Assembly (NCBI GenBank): GCA_900769985.1
Contig: CAAGIS010000106.1
Coordinates: forward strand, 1-7,736
Length of the DNA: 7,736 nt
From: Spirochaetia bacterium
GTDB lineage: Bacteria > Spirochaetota > Spirochaetia > Treponematales > Treponemataceae
Reading direction: 5' to 3'
Shown here: piece by piece, positions 1 to 7,262 of the stretch
How the letters are laid out: the number at the start of each line of letters is the position of its first letter
Numbering within the stretch: position 1 is the stretch's first letter
Notes under the pieces: model-generated
What the model saw: only the letters and a program-made list of their open reading frames with translations
Told to the model about the DNA's origin: nothing
Database searches by the model: none
Program-made: the position numbers and the translations under genes

Positions 1-191
1 AACTGATAGCGTTCTTCACGACCTTCAACCAGAGAATGTGAAAGTTCCTGCTTGAGCATGTCAAAATCAATTTTGTGGGTAATCTCGCCGTTTTCATCTT
101 TTGCTTCAGTCACGCAGTTTGGAAAAAGTGCGGCAATTTTGCTAACGTTCTCATCAATTTTGTTAAGTGAGTGCATTTTTAAGTGGTTCAT
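1..191 (-). CDS. mod: Type III-like adenine-specific DNA methyltransferase (Mod), N-terminal fragment cut by the window edge
   Basis: Only the first 63 codons are inside the window; the gene runs off the left edge. The fragment reads MNHLKMHSLNKIDENVSKIA..., then LFPNCVTEAKDENG, IDFDMLKQELS and LVEGREERYQ. This is the N-terminal signature I recognise from type III Mod subunits, which use S-adenosylmethionine to methylate adenine and supply target recognition for the Res nuclease. The catalytic DPPY and SAM-binding motifs would lie further left, so activity cannot be judged. The start at 191 is supported by a GGAG Shine-Dalgarno with an 8-nt spacer; it lies just upstream of, and partly over, the stop region of the preceding gene. 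Only 3 bp separate the two genes, so they are probably co-transcribed. A solitary methyltransferase without a Res partner is possible, since the downstream side is not visible. Confidence 0.85.
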   Translation of the reverse strand, partial: MNHLKMHSLNKIDENVSKIAALFPNCVTEAKDENGEITHKIDFDMLKQELSHSLVEGREERYQ

Positions 192-194
192 GTT

Positions 195-1826
195 TTATTC
201 TCCATCAATTGTGTTAGAATTAATAACAATCTTAAAATCAGAAAGTTTATTCATAAACTTTTCAAGATAATCTTTTGACAGCATCTTATTTTCCGTGTTT
301 TTTGAATAATCAAGTTTGTTTAGAAAATTAAACTCATTATATTTTCCAAGTTCTTCAGTTTTCAAGGTTGTCGTAAAAATCGTTTGAGTTGGCAGAGAAT
401 TATATAAATATAAAGCTTCTTTTTCTTTATTTGTAGATAAATCCTCAGCTCTAAACGAATCTATTATAATAGGCAACTTATGATTTAATACTTTTTTCAA
501 TGCATAAAGTTTTATTAAGTAAAAAATCATTCCATTAGATCCAGAATAAATTTGTGTCGCAGGAGTAAAAATATCATTAAAATTCTGTATTCCATTATAG
601 TCTATTTTTTCATAAGCATTGTTCATCTCTTGTATGATTGATTCAATTAATTCTTTAGCTTTTGACTTATCATCCTTTGATTTATTGATTCTCAATGATA
701 TTTTATCTTCTAAGCTTTGTATTTCATTGTTTAATTGATTAAGTTTAGAATCTACCTCAGTAATTTCTTTTATATCATCTTTCACTGTTAATAGCAGTTC
801 CAACGAAACATCATCAACAATAAGCAGCTCTTTTAGTTTATTCTGTTCCGCTTCAATTTCATCATTCAATTTATCTAAGTCTTCTTTACTAGAATCTATT
901 TTATCTTTTATCGAGGCTAATATTTGACTTCTAACAGACTTAGTTGAAACATCAAATGAGAATTCTTTATCACTTGAATACCCAATATGACTAGAATGGC
1001 AATCCAAACATTCAAGATGTCCTACTGCCAATTCACGATTTAACGAATTCAATTCTTTTTCAAGAGTCTCATACTTGATAATCTTGATGTTGAGTTTATT
1101 ACGATCTTTTTTGTAATCAATTATTTTTTTCTTCAATTTATTTATGTTTTCTAATTTTTGTAACATCTTCTGTTTGTCATTTTCTGAAGAAACGATGTTA
1201 ATCACACTGTCATTTTTAGTTACGATTTTATGCTGTTGTAATAAACGTTTCTTTTCATTTCTTTTATTTTGAAGCTTATCTTTAGCTTCATCTATATTAA
1301 AATCCTCTTCAAGATCAACTGAATTAATATGCATAAAAGAATAAAGTAAATTATAAAAATCATCTTTTTTATAGTAAGAATGATTGCTTATATTTGATGT
1401 ATCTTTATCATCTTGACCTATAAATGCTAATTGTAAAAATAAATCTGGATCTGCAATAATATTTTTATCATTTTTTCGAATAACAGGAATTTCAAAAATA
1501 TTTTTCGTCCAAAAACGTTTAAATTCTGATATAGATTCATAAATTGATAATATTTCGTTCTTCTTTACTATAAAGACGTCTTTATGCCGACAAATTTCAA
1601 TAATCTGAGAATTCTCTTCAATTTTTACTACATAATAATACTTCCTATAATCAAAGCCATGAGGAAAAGCTGGTTTGCTAAAACCTAAACAATAAAAAAT
1701 GGATTGAACAAGTATAGTCTTTCCTCGATGATTATCATCGCTATAAATTATGTTTATTTTTTCAATAAAACCATCTTCAATAAAAGCTTCTTCTTCATTT
1801 CCTATCATTATCTCTTTAATTATCAT
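195..1826 (-). CDS. SMC/Rad50-like ABC ATPase with a CxxC zinc-hook-like apex
   Basis: This is a predicted DNA-associated ATPase of 543 residues. Counting from the chosen start, a Walker A-like loop DDNHRGKT lies at 30-37. Two charged, Lys/Glu/Leu-rich probable coiled-coil arms (about 180-267 and 297-400) flank a CLDC motif at 273-276, placed like the Rad50 zinc hook. A signature-like YSGSNGM lies at 427-433 and a Walker B-like LPIIIDS ends near 457. The residue after the Walker B Asp is Ser, not the usual catalytic Glu, and the signature is not a classical LSGGQ. Long insertions in the N-terminal head are family-typical. I place the start at 1826, not the upstream ATG at 1835, because the AAGGA at 1835-1839 leaves an 8-nt spacer to 1826 but overlaps the first base of the 1835 ATG. 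The gene overlaps the upstream nuclease by 11 bp, which suggests translational coupling and a shared complex. By analogy with Lamassu LmuB or ABC-three-component ATPases, it may sense foreign DNA and gate its partner (inference). Confidence 0.8.
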   Translation of the reverse strand: MIIKEIMIGNEEEAFIEDGFIEKINIIYSDDNHRGKTILVQSIFYCLGFSKPAFPHGFDYRKYYYVVKIEENSQIIEICRHKDVFIVKKNEILSIYESISEFKRFWTKNIFEIPVIRKNDKNIIADPDLFLQLAFIGQDDKDTSNISNHSYYKKDDFYNLLYSFMHINSVDLEEDFNIDEAKDKLQNKRNEKKRLLQQHKIVTKNDSVINIVSSENDKQKMLQKLENINKLKKKIIDYKKDRNKLNIKIIKYETLEKELNSLNRELAVGHLECLDCHSSHIGYSSDKEFSFDVSTKSVRSQILASIKDKIDSSKEDLDKLNDEIEAEQNKLKELLIVDDVSLELLLTVKDDIKEITEVDSKLNQLNNEIQSLEDKISLRINKSKDDKSKAKELIESIIQEMNNAYEKIDYNGIQNFNDIFTPATQIYSGSNGMIFYLIKLYALKKVLNHKLPIIIDSFRAEDLSTNKEKEALYLYNSLPTQTIFTTTLKTEELGKYNEFNFLNKLDYSKNTENKMLSKDYLEKFMNKLSDFKIVINSNTIDGE

Positions 1827-2859
1827 AAATTCCATCCTTTATAGCTGAAATCAAATATTTTATGGATAAAATATCTAAAAAAGGACAATTCTGAATTAAT
1901 TTTTCATCCAATTTATTGTATATATCATTTAGCGATGAACTCTTTGTCAATTGTTTTATTGTAATATAGATATTCTCAAATAATTTCCAAAAATTGTCTG
2001 ATGAATTTTTGTTAAAAAGAACCTTCGATATAGAAAATCTGCAAGTATCTGTTTCATCACGTATTTGCTCTGGAGGCATATTTTTTAAAACTTCTGTTAA
2101 AAAAGTAGTAGGTGTTCCTGAATCGAAGGGATTACCCAATAATAACCTATTTACAATAAATAAACGTATTTCATCAGCTGCTAGATGGCGACCATAATTT
2201 AATGCATCAACAGGAATTTGAATTGTAATCCCTTCTATATTGTTAGTATTTTTCTTTGATGCTTGCTTATCCCTAATTTCGTTAAATATTGCAATTAGCT
2301 TATTTTCATCCAATACTTTATTAATTTTTTCAGTTTTTATTATCCCTTTTACATATTCTTGTTCGGTCTTATCATTTATCACAAATAAAACCTTCTCTAT
2401 AAACTGGTTGAAATTTGCCTCATTAAAAGGTAAATTTTTAGTATACTCCTTTTTGTTTATTTCTTCCTTTAATCCAAAAACTAGAGATTCTTTTGCTTCT
2501 TTTTTTACATTTCCGATATAAAATTCAGTTTTCGTATCATCTGCACGAAAAGATGCTGGTACTCCTCCCAAAAAAAGAATATACTCTGAAAAATGAAAAT
2601 CACTTAAGTAATTTTTATACAAAGTCACTAATTCACGACCAATTTCCTTTGCACATGCATTACTCTTAGCTTTAGATTGGACATCTATAAGATTATCTCC
2701 TAATCTATCCATTCCTGTTAAATCATTAAAAAAATCAACTACAAAATAATGGGGTTCTAAGTCACTAGAATGAAAATTCATGAGATATAGTAATGATTTA
2801 GTTTCAAAATCCGCTCCAGATTTTCTCAATTTTTCTGAAGACCTTACAGTATATGACAT
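1816..2859 (-). CDS. Predicted PD-(D/E)xK-like nuclease partner of the SMC-like ATPase
   Basis: I do not recognise a named family with certainty. The 347-residue protein has a compact N-terminal block resembling Cap4/DUF4297-type restriction-fold nucleases: SGADFE at 14-19, acidic residues in VVDFFND (40-46), and DVQSK at 59-63, which fits the conserved Asp...Gln-x-Lys of that fold. The rest (about 140-347) looks mainly helical and could be a partner-binding domain, as in the effectors of Lamassu and ABC-three-component systems. There is no signal peptide or membrane segment. The start at 2859 has an AGGGG Shine-Dalgarno about 9 nt upstream. The 3' end overlaps the SMC-like gene, so the two probably work together, with this one as the DNA-cutting effector (inference). 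The gene is visibly richer in A+T than the helicase gene; sampled lines have about 17-25% G+C against 33-37%. A non-nuclease role is possible, because the motif assignment rests on pattern only. Confidence 0.65.
   Translation of the reverse strand: MSYTVRSSEKLRKSGADFETKSLLYLMNFHSSDLEPHYFVVDFFNDLTGMDRLGDNLIDVQSKAKSNACAKEIGRELVTLYKNYLSDFHFSEYILFLGGVPASFRADDTKTEFYIGNVKKEAKESLVFGLKEEINKKEYTKNLPFNEANFNQFIEKVLFVINDKTEQEYVKGIIKTEKINKVLDENKLIAIFNEIRDKQASKKNTNNIEGITIQIPVDALNYGRHLAADEIRLFIVNRLLLGNPFDSGTPTTFLTEVLKNMPPEQIRDETDTCRFSISKVLFNKNSSDNFWKLFENIYITIKQLTKSSSLNDIYNKLDEKLIQNCPFLDILSIKYLISAIKDGIYDN
1835..1839 (-). promoter_or_regulatory. Ribosome binding site deciding the SMC-like gene start
   Basis: The minus strand reads AAGGA here, 8 nt before the ATG at 1826. 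It overlaps the first base of the alternative in-frame ATG at 1835, so the downstream start is favoured. The site lies inside the 3' end of the nuclease gene, as expected for coupled translation. Confidence 0.6.
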
Positions 2860-2896
2860 TTCATTAATCCCCTTACTAATTATTTAATACATAAGA

Positions 2897-3520
2897 TCAT
2901 TTTACATAAACACCAAACTTTCTTAATTCTTCTTCTATTTTTCTTTTCTGGTTCATAAGCTCAAACTTCTTTTTAGGCTGAACTTCCTTACGTGCAAGTT
3001 TTTCTAATCTGTCTATTTCCTTTTGCAGCTTTTCCTGCTTTTCCTTAATCTCTATGTTTTCTTCAAGAGTAAGGTCATTATTCCATTCGCCGCCCTCTAT
3101 TTTTTTGATTATATTTTCCCAAACTTCATCAAAGTTTAAGCATGTAATTTCAATTGTAGCCTTTGTTTCCGGCATCCATTCTGTAGTGAACAGCTTTTCA
3201 CAGAATACCGCCAGCTGAACTTCTTCTTTAAACTGCAAAGCAAAAATAAGATTCTGTGGAATAAGCTTTGCAATTCGTTCAATATTCCTTGGATCATAGT
3301 CTTTTGTCTTAAGAGTAACGCTCAAAAGATAAAAGCTTTTTACTTTCAGTCCTTCCTGTATCGCAGGTATAGTTCTTGTACTAACTTCATTTACAATATC
3401 AATGCGGCTTATGTCTGCATCAAACTTTGCGGCTTGCGCGTTGGTCAGTTCAAACTTTCTGTAAATCTGCGCTTTTGACAATTGTTTTTGCAGCTCTGTA
3501 ATTTCTGGCAATCCAAACAT
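2897..3520 (-). CDS. DUF4391 family protein of a type III-like restriction/defence operon
   Basis: This is a 207-residue soluble protein that I recognise as DUF4391. It opens with MFGLPEITELQKQL, and it has FDADISRIDIVNE at about 33-45, KSFYLLSVTLK near 61-71, LIPQNLIFALQF near 86-97 and EVWENI near 132-137. A Lys/Glu-rich probable coiled coil ends the protein (about 158-200). The family's biochemical role is not established to my knowledge. It recurs beside SNF2-type helicases and type III Mod genes, so a structural or adaptor part in that complex is plausible (inference). I choose the start at 3520 over an ATG nine codons upstream. It matches the conserved MFGLP opening, it has AAGGAA with an 8-nt spacer, and its first base is shared with the preceding TAA stop (TAATG). 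A 37-bp gap without an obvious hairpin separates it from the nuclease gene. Confidence 0.88.
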   Translation of the reverse strand: MFGLPEITELQKQLSKAQIYRKFELTNAQAAKFDADISRIDIVNEVSTRTIPAIQEGLKVKSFYLLSVTLKTKDYDPRNIERIAKLIPQNLIFALQFKEEVQLAVFCEKLFTTEWMPETKATIEITCLNFDEVWENIIKKIEGGEWNNDLTLEENIEIKEKQEKLQKEIDRLEKLARKEVQPKKKFELMNQKRKIEEELRKFGVYVK

Positions 3521-3948
3521 TATTTCTGTTCCTTTTGATTGCCACACGGATTCGGAAAATCTAACGATTTTCCATTTTTAAATTTTGTTATTCTCTCCCA
3601 TTTTAGCGAAGTTTCTCCAAAATTTATTAACAGTCCAATCTCTTTATTTGCAGCATTCAAATAATTCAATACCTGTGCTTTATGAGGTTTTGACAATGTA
3701 CTAACAGCTTTTAATTCAACAATTATTGTTCCATAGCAAACAAAGTCTGCATAGTATTCTTTCTTCAAAACCTTGCCCTTATAAATAACTGGCAGTAACT
3801 TTTCTCTTTCGTATGGTATGTTCTGTGATTTAAATTCTTCCTCCAGTGCTTCTTGATATACAGGTTCAAGAAAACCATTTCCAAGTTCATTATGAACTTC
3901 CATACAGGCATTAATTATTTTTCCAGTCATTTCTTCATTTTTAATCAT
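3520..3948 (-). CDS. GxxExxY family protein (PD-(D/E)xK-like fold, function unknown)
   Basis: This 142-residue protein carries the family motif GFLEPVY at 25-31, which is GxxExxY. Restriction-fold residues follow: YYADF with Asp68 and VELK with Glu78 and Lys80. NYLNAA (95-100) and GLLINFG (105-111) are also typical. The family (Pfam PDDEXK_3, from memory) is widespread and its function is unknown; a nuclease-like role is possible but unproven. The start at 3948 is chosen over an ATG 16 codons upstream. It gives the classical ATGA overlap with the helicase stop, and the upstream extension would be translated palindromic repeat. A weak purine-rich AGAGAGAG (3953-3960) precedes it. The family domain seems to end near residue 124; residues 126-137 are encoded by the 36-nt repeat at 3538-3573. 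Inverted repeats flank the gene, so it may be a passenger cassette and not a core part of the system. Confidence 0.88.
   Translation of the reverse strand: MIKNEEMTGKIINACMEVHNELGNGFLEPVYQEALEEEFKSQNIPYEREKLLPVIYKGKVLKKEYYADFVCYGTIIVELKAVSTLSKPHKAQVLNYLNAANKEIGLLINFGETSLKWERITKFKNGKSLDFPNPCGNQKEQK
3529..3534 (-). promoter_or_regulatory. Ribosome binding site of the DUF4391 gene
   Basis: AAGGAA on the minus strand, 8 nt before the ATG at 3520. It lies inside the last codons of the GxxExxY gene and decides the start in favour of the conserved MFGLP opening. Confidence 0.65.
3538..3573 (+). repeat. Palindromic repeat unit, copy A (36 nt, inverted relative to copy B)
   Basis: The unit is a 16-nt head, ATTGCCACACGGATTC, followed by a perfect 8-bp hairpin: GGAAAATC, loop TAAC, GATTTTCC. 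It pairs with copy B at 3962-3997 in opposite orientation. Identity between the heads runs for 18 nt if 3537 and 3554 are included. It lies inside the 3' end of the GxxExxY coding frame and supplies 12 codons. Confidence 0.85.
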
Positions 3949-6900
3949 ACATCTCTCTCTTGATTTTGCGTTAGCAAAATCGAATCCGTGTGGCAATCCT
4001 TTACAACAAAGAAACAGATTAATTCAAAATCATCCAGACCTTTTATCTGAGTGTGCTTAAAATCAACTTCATTACCGTTAAGGAAAGAATCAATATCACT
4101 TACTTCCTTATTTTCAATAATAGAATCTATTGCTTTACTTAAAAGCTGTGAGCATTCTTTCATATTGCGGCCGTTCTTTGTTTCTTTATTAAATGCATCG
4201 CAAAGGTTTTTTATTGGTTCAGATTTATCCCGGCAAAGAAGTCTTACTGTGTCCAAAAGCTTTTTAGCATCCAGATGATTAATTTCTATTTCACCGTCAT
4301 TTCTTATATAAATCATATAGAACGGGTGAAGTCTGTTCTGGTTCTTAATGTTTACAGAGTTAGAGCGATTCTTTAATACAAATATAATTCCTTCAGGAAG
4401 TTCATCTGTTTTTTGTACAACAGCATGTAGTCCAAATGGAGTATGCTCAACCGAATGTCCGTCTTTAATATATTGAAGCAAATCCAGTCGGAATTCATTT
4501 AAGCCTAAATCCATAATAGAGATACCAGAAGTCATATCTTCCATATCTACAACTTCATCTTTAAGTCTCTGGAGCTGGGCTTTGCGGTATTCCATATCTT
4601 TCTGCTGCTCAGGATCAATAATGTTATCATCACCGGTTGCAGTCATATCAACAATTTTCATACGTGTTTCTACACGAGCTTTAAGGTTGATATATTCATC
4701 AAGAGAAATATCCGGCCAGAAGTTTACAAGCTGAATAACAGCGTTTTTACTTCCGATACGGTCAATTCGTCCAAATCGCTGAATAATTCGAACAGGGTTC
4801 CAGTGAATATCGTAGTTAATAAGATAATCACAGTCCTGTAAGTTCTGTCCTTCAGAAATACAATCTGTTGCAATAAGAATATCAATATCACCGGGATTCT
4901 TTTCAAACAAAATATCCCTGTCTTTTGAAATTGGAGAGAAGCAAGTAAGAACTGTATTTAAATCTCGCGGCAGTTTTTCTATTGTAGTCTTACCGTCAAC
5001 ATTTCCTGTAATAAGAGCAGTATTTACGTTGTATTTAATCTTTAATATGTCAGCAATATTCTGGTAAAGATATTCCGCTGTATCAGAGAATGCAGAAAAG
5101 ATAATAACTTTTTTATTGCCGGGATTAATCGGATGCTCAATTTTATATATAATCTTTTTAATTAATTCCTGTAGTTTCAAATCGTGCTCAGGTGTAATAT
5201 CAAGAACAAGAGAGTCCAGAAGATCAAATATTTCTTTATCATGTTCCAGAGAACTTTCCCACGATAAATAATCCATATCTTCCAGGTCAATCTTTACAGT
5301 TCTTCCAATAGAGAAAATATCATCATTTATATCTTCTGAATCAAAGTCATCAATCGATTCTGTTATATCAGTTGCATTAATTTTTCCATTTGACTTAGAA
5401 GTTTTGAACTGTTCGATTGTATGAATAGTTTCTGTAATCTGTTGATTAATGCGCTCAAGGGTAAGACGGAAAGAATAAATTGAACTTTCCATTCGCTTCA
5501 TCAAGCTGATGGCAGTAATTCTTTTAATTCCCTGTTCGCGTCCAATCTGAGTAATACCAACGGCAATTTCATCATCAAACAAATCAGTGTACTTAGAAAG
5601 CTTGCTCGGCAGAATATACAAAGAAGGCGTATAAACAGAAAGATAAAGCTTCATCAAATGGTCAAAGATTTCATTATAAGTTACCGCATTCGGTAAATCA
5701 GTTAATGGAGTAGAAACCGATTCCGGCGGATTTCGTTTAGGGAAAGTTCCAATTGCAGATGTATCATAATACTTTTGAATATGCTTTCTTGAACGTGCAA
5801 TTGTTACACTGTCCAAAATTTCAAAAAAGTCAAAATCCAGCATCTGCAAAAGATTATCAGTAGTTCGTTCTTTTTCTGGATATTCACTCCATTTGTTAAA
5901 TGCTTTCTGTGCATTTCTGAAAACATCAGATAAAGGCTTAGTAATGTTTAATTTATCATTGATGTTGTTTTCATTGCCTTCATAAGCAAGAGCCAGCTGA
6001 TTCTTTAAGTCATTAAAGCGGTTGTTTACAGGAGTTGCAGAAAGCATCAAAACTTTTGTACGAACACCCTTACGGATAACATTACGCATAAGGACAGCAT
6101 AACGGTTATACTTTTCGTCTTCTTCATCATCGAACTCAAGTTTACCGCCATTACGGAAGTTATGAGATTCATCAATTACAACTAAGTCGTAGTTATCCCA
6201 GCGGATACGAGCTAAATCAATTCCGTTTGAAGTTCCGTAAGTTCTGTTCAAGTCAGTATGATAAAGAACAGTGTAATTCATACGGTCTTCTGCAATAGGA
6301 TTGTTTATATAATTATCTTTGTAAGTATTCCAGTTGTTAGTAAGTTTTTTAGGACAAAGTACCAGACAGTTTTTATTACGGCACTCATAATACTTAATTA
6401 CAGCAAGAGCAGTAAAAGTTTTACCAAGACCAACACTGTCAGCCAAGATACAGCCGTTAAACTTTTCAAGCTTATTTATAATTGCAAGAACAGCATCCTT
6501 CTGAAAGTTATAAAGCTTATTCCAGATTTTAGTTTCCTTAAAACCAGTAGCCTCATTCGGTAAAACATCTTCGTTAATATCTTCAAGAAACTCACTAAAA
6601 ATATTGTAAAGAGTAACAAAGTACAAAAACTCCGGAGAGTTTTCATTGTAAGCTGCCGTTATATTTTCAATAACAACATCAGTAACTTCCTGAAGCTTTT
6701 CCTTATCATTCCAAAGCTGTTCAAAAAGCTGAAGATAAGCAGAACTCAAAGGAGCCTCAATCTTATTTACAATATTGTAAGCGTTATTACCTTTTTCACG
6801 TCCCAGGTCTACAGTAGTGAATCCCTGAATCGGCATATAGCTGGTATCATCAACATTCACAAACCCAGACATAATCTGATTAGTCTGATTAGACTTAAAA

Positions 6901-7238
6901 ACAACCTTTTGCTTAATCCATTCCGCACATTCTTTAGCAATAGCCTTTTGAGAAAGTTCATTACGAAGCTTTACCTCAAACTCCGTACCATAAAGAGAAC
7001 GCTCACGGTTAAGTTTAGGAATATAAAATTCACGCTTTTCTTTCTTAGCCTTTTCAGTAGTGAAAGTAGGAGAAGTAAAAATAAACCGCAGCTGCTCAAC
7101 ACCCTCCAGTTGCTCCTTAAGTTCCTGATAAGCATAAATAGAAAAACAACTTGCAGCGATAGAAATTTTACTGTTAGGTTTAATAGTCTGTTTTAAATCA
7201 TCTGCAAATGTTTTATTTACGTTATCTATAAGTTCCAT
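3945..7238 (-). CDS. SNF2-family helicase/ATPase with PLD-like N-terminal domain
   Basis: This 1097-residue superfamily 2 protein is expected to translocate on double-stranded DNA using ATP. The N-terminal part (about 1-170: ISIAASCFSIYAYQEL, RFIFTSPTF, YMPIQGFTTVDLG) resembles phospholipase-D-like domains of defence helicases. It has no histidine before residue 327, so an HKD active site is absent. The helicase core follows: Q-like LYNFQKDAV (242-250), motif I DSVGLGKT (267-274), motif II DESH (356-359), motif III LSATP (399-403), motif IV region VIIFSAFS (711-718), motif V ATDCISEGQNLQ (790-801) and motif VI QRFGRIDRIG (820-829). All key residues look intact. About 300 residues follow the core, ending in IKGLDDFELICFFVV (about 1065-1079), which looks like the natural family end. 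The last 17 residues are mostly repeat-encoded. The start at 7238 has GGAGT about 10 nt upstream. The gene begins 24 bp after the regulator and overlaps the GxxExxY start by 4 bp (ATGA). Confidence 0.93.
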   Translation of the reverse strand: MELIDNVNKTFADDLKQTIKPNSKISIAASCFSIYAYQELKEQLEGVEQLRFIFTSPTFTTEKAKKEKREFYIPKLNRERSLYGTEFEVKLRNELSQKAIAKECAEWIKQKVVFKSNQTNQIMSGFVNVDDTSYMPIQGFTTVDLGREKGNNAYNIVNKIEAPLSSAYLQLFEQLWNDKEKLQEVTDVVIENITAAYNENSPEFLYFVTLYNIFSEFLEDINEDVLPNEATGFKETKIWNKLYNFQKDAVLAIINKLEKFNGCILADSVGLGKTFTALAVIKYYECRNKNCLVLCPKKLTNNWNTYKDNYINNPIAEDRMNYTVLYHTDLNRTYGTSNGIDLARIRWDNYDLVVIDESHNFRNGGKLEFDDEEDEKYNRYAVLMRNVIRKGVRTKVLMLSATPVNNRFNDLKNQLALAYEGNENNINDKLNITKPLSDVFRNAQKAFNKWSEYPEKERTTDNLLQMLDFDFFEILDSVTIARSRKHIQKYYDTSAIGTFPKRNPPESVSTPLTDLPNAVTYNEIFDHLMKLYLSVYTPSLYILPSKLSKYTDLFDDEIAVGITQIGREQGIKRITAISLMKRMESSIYSFRLTLERINQQITETIHTIEQFKTSKSNGKINATDITESIDDFDSEDINDDIFSIGRTVKIDLEDMDYLSWESSLEHDKEIFDLLDSLVLDITPEHDLKLQELIKKIIYKIEHPINPGNKKVIIFSAFSDTAEYLYQNIADILKIKYNVNTALITGNVDGKTTIEKLPRDLNTVLTCFSPISKDRDILFEKNPGDIDILIATDCISEGQNLQDCDYLINYDIHWNPVRIIQRFGRIDRIGSKNAVIQLVNFWPDISLDEYINLKARVETRMKIVDMTATGDDNIIDPEQQKDMEYRKAQLQRLKDEVVDMEDMTSGISIMDLGLNEFRLDLLQYIKDGHSVEHTPFGLHAVVQKTDELPEGIIFVLKNRSNSVNIKNQNRLHPFYMIYIRNDGEIEINHLDAKKLLDTVRLLCRDKSEPIKNLCDAFNKETKNGRNMKECSQLLSKAIDSIIENKEVSDIDSFLNGNEVDFKHTQIKGLDDFELICFFVVKDCHTDSILLTQNQERDV
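3962..3997 (-). repeat. Palindromic repeat unit, copy B (36 nt, inverted relative to copy A)
   Basis: On the minus strand it reads the same 16-nt head ATTGCCACACGGATTC, then a perfect 8-bp hairpin with stem GATTTTGC / GCAAAATC and the same TAAC loop. Six of eight stem pairs differ from copy A, and all remain paired. It lies inside the 3' end of the helicase frame and encodes about residues 1081-1093. Confidence 0.85.
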
Positions 7239-7262
7239 TTTTCTTATAACTCCGGTTTATTT

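Noticed and set aside
1124..1130. Seven-base T run (and an A run at 2570-2576) as possible phase-variation tracts
   Set aside because: Runs of this length are expected in sequence this AT-rich, both frames are intact, and there is no sign of a switched state.
1994..2521. Rightward open frames opposite the nuclease gene
   Set aside because: They lie fully within a well-supported leftward gene, have no convincing ribosome sites, and translate to Phe/Ser/Ile-rich sequence typical of antisense reading of AT-rich genes.
3949..3996. Longer GxxExxY protein starting at 3996
   Set aside because: The extension is a translation of the palindromic repeat; the ATGA overlap and the family start favour 3948.
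4724..4906. Short leftward frame inside the helicase gene
   Set aside because: It overlaps motifs V and VI of the helicase in another frame and has no independent support.
6258..7196. Rightward open frames opposite the helicase gene
   Set aside because: They are shadows of the strongly conserved helicase frame; their composition is antisense-like and they have no recognisable domain.
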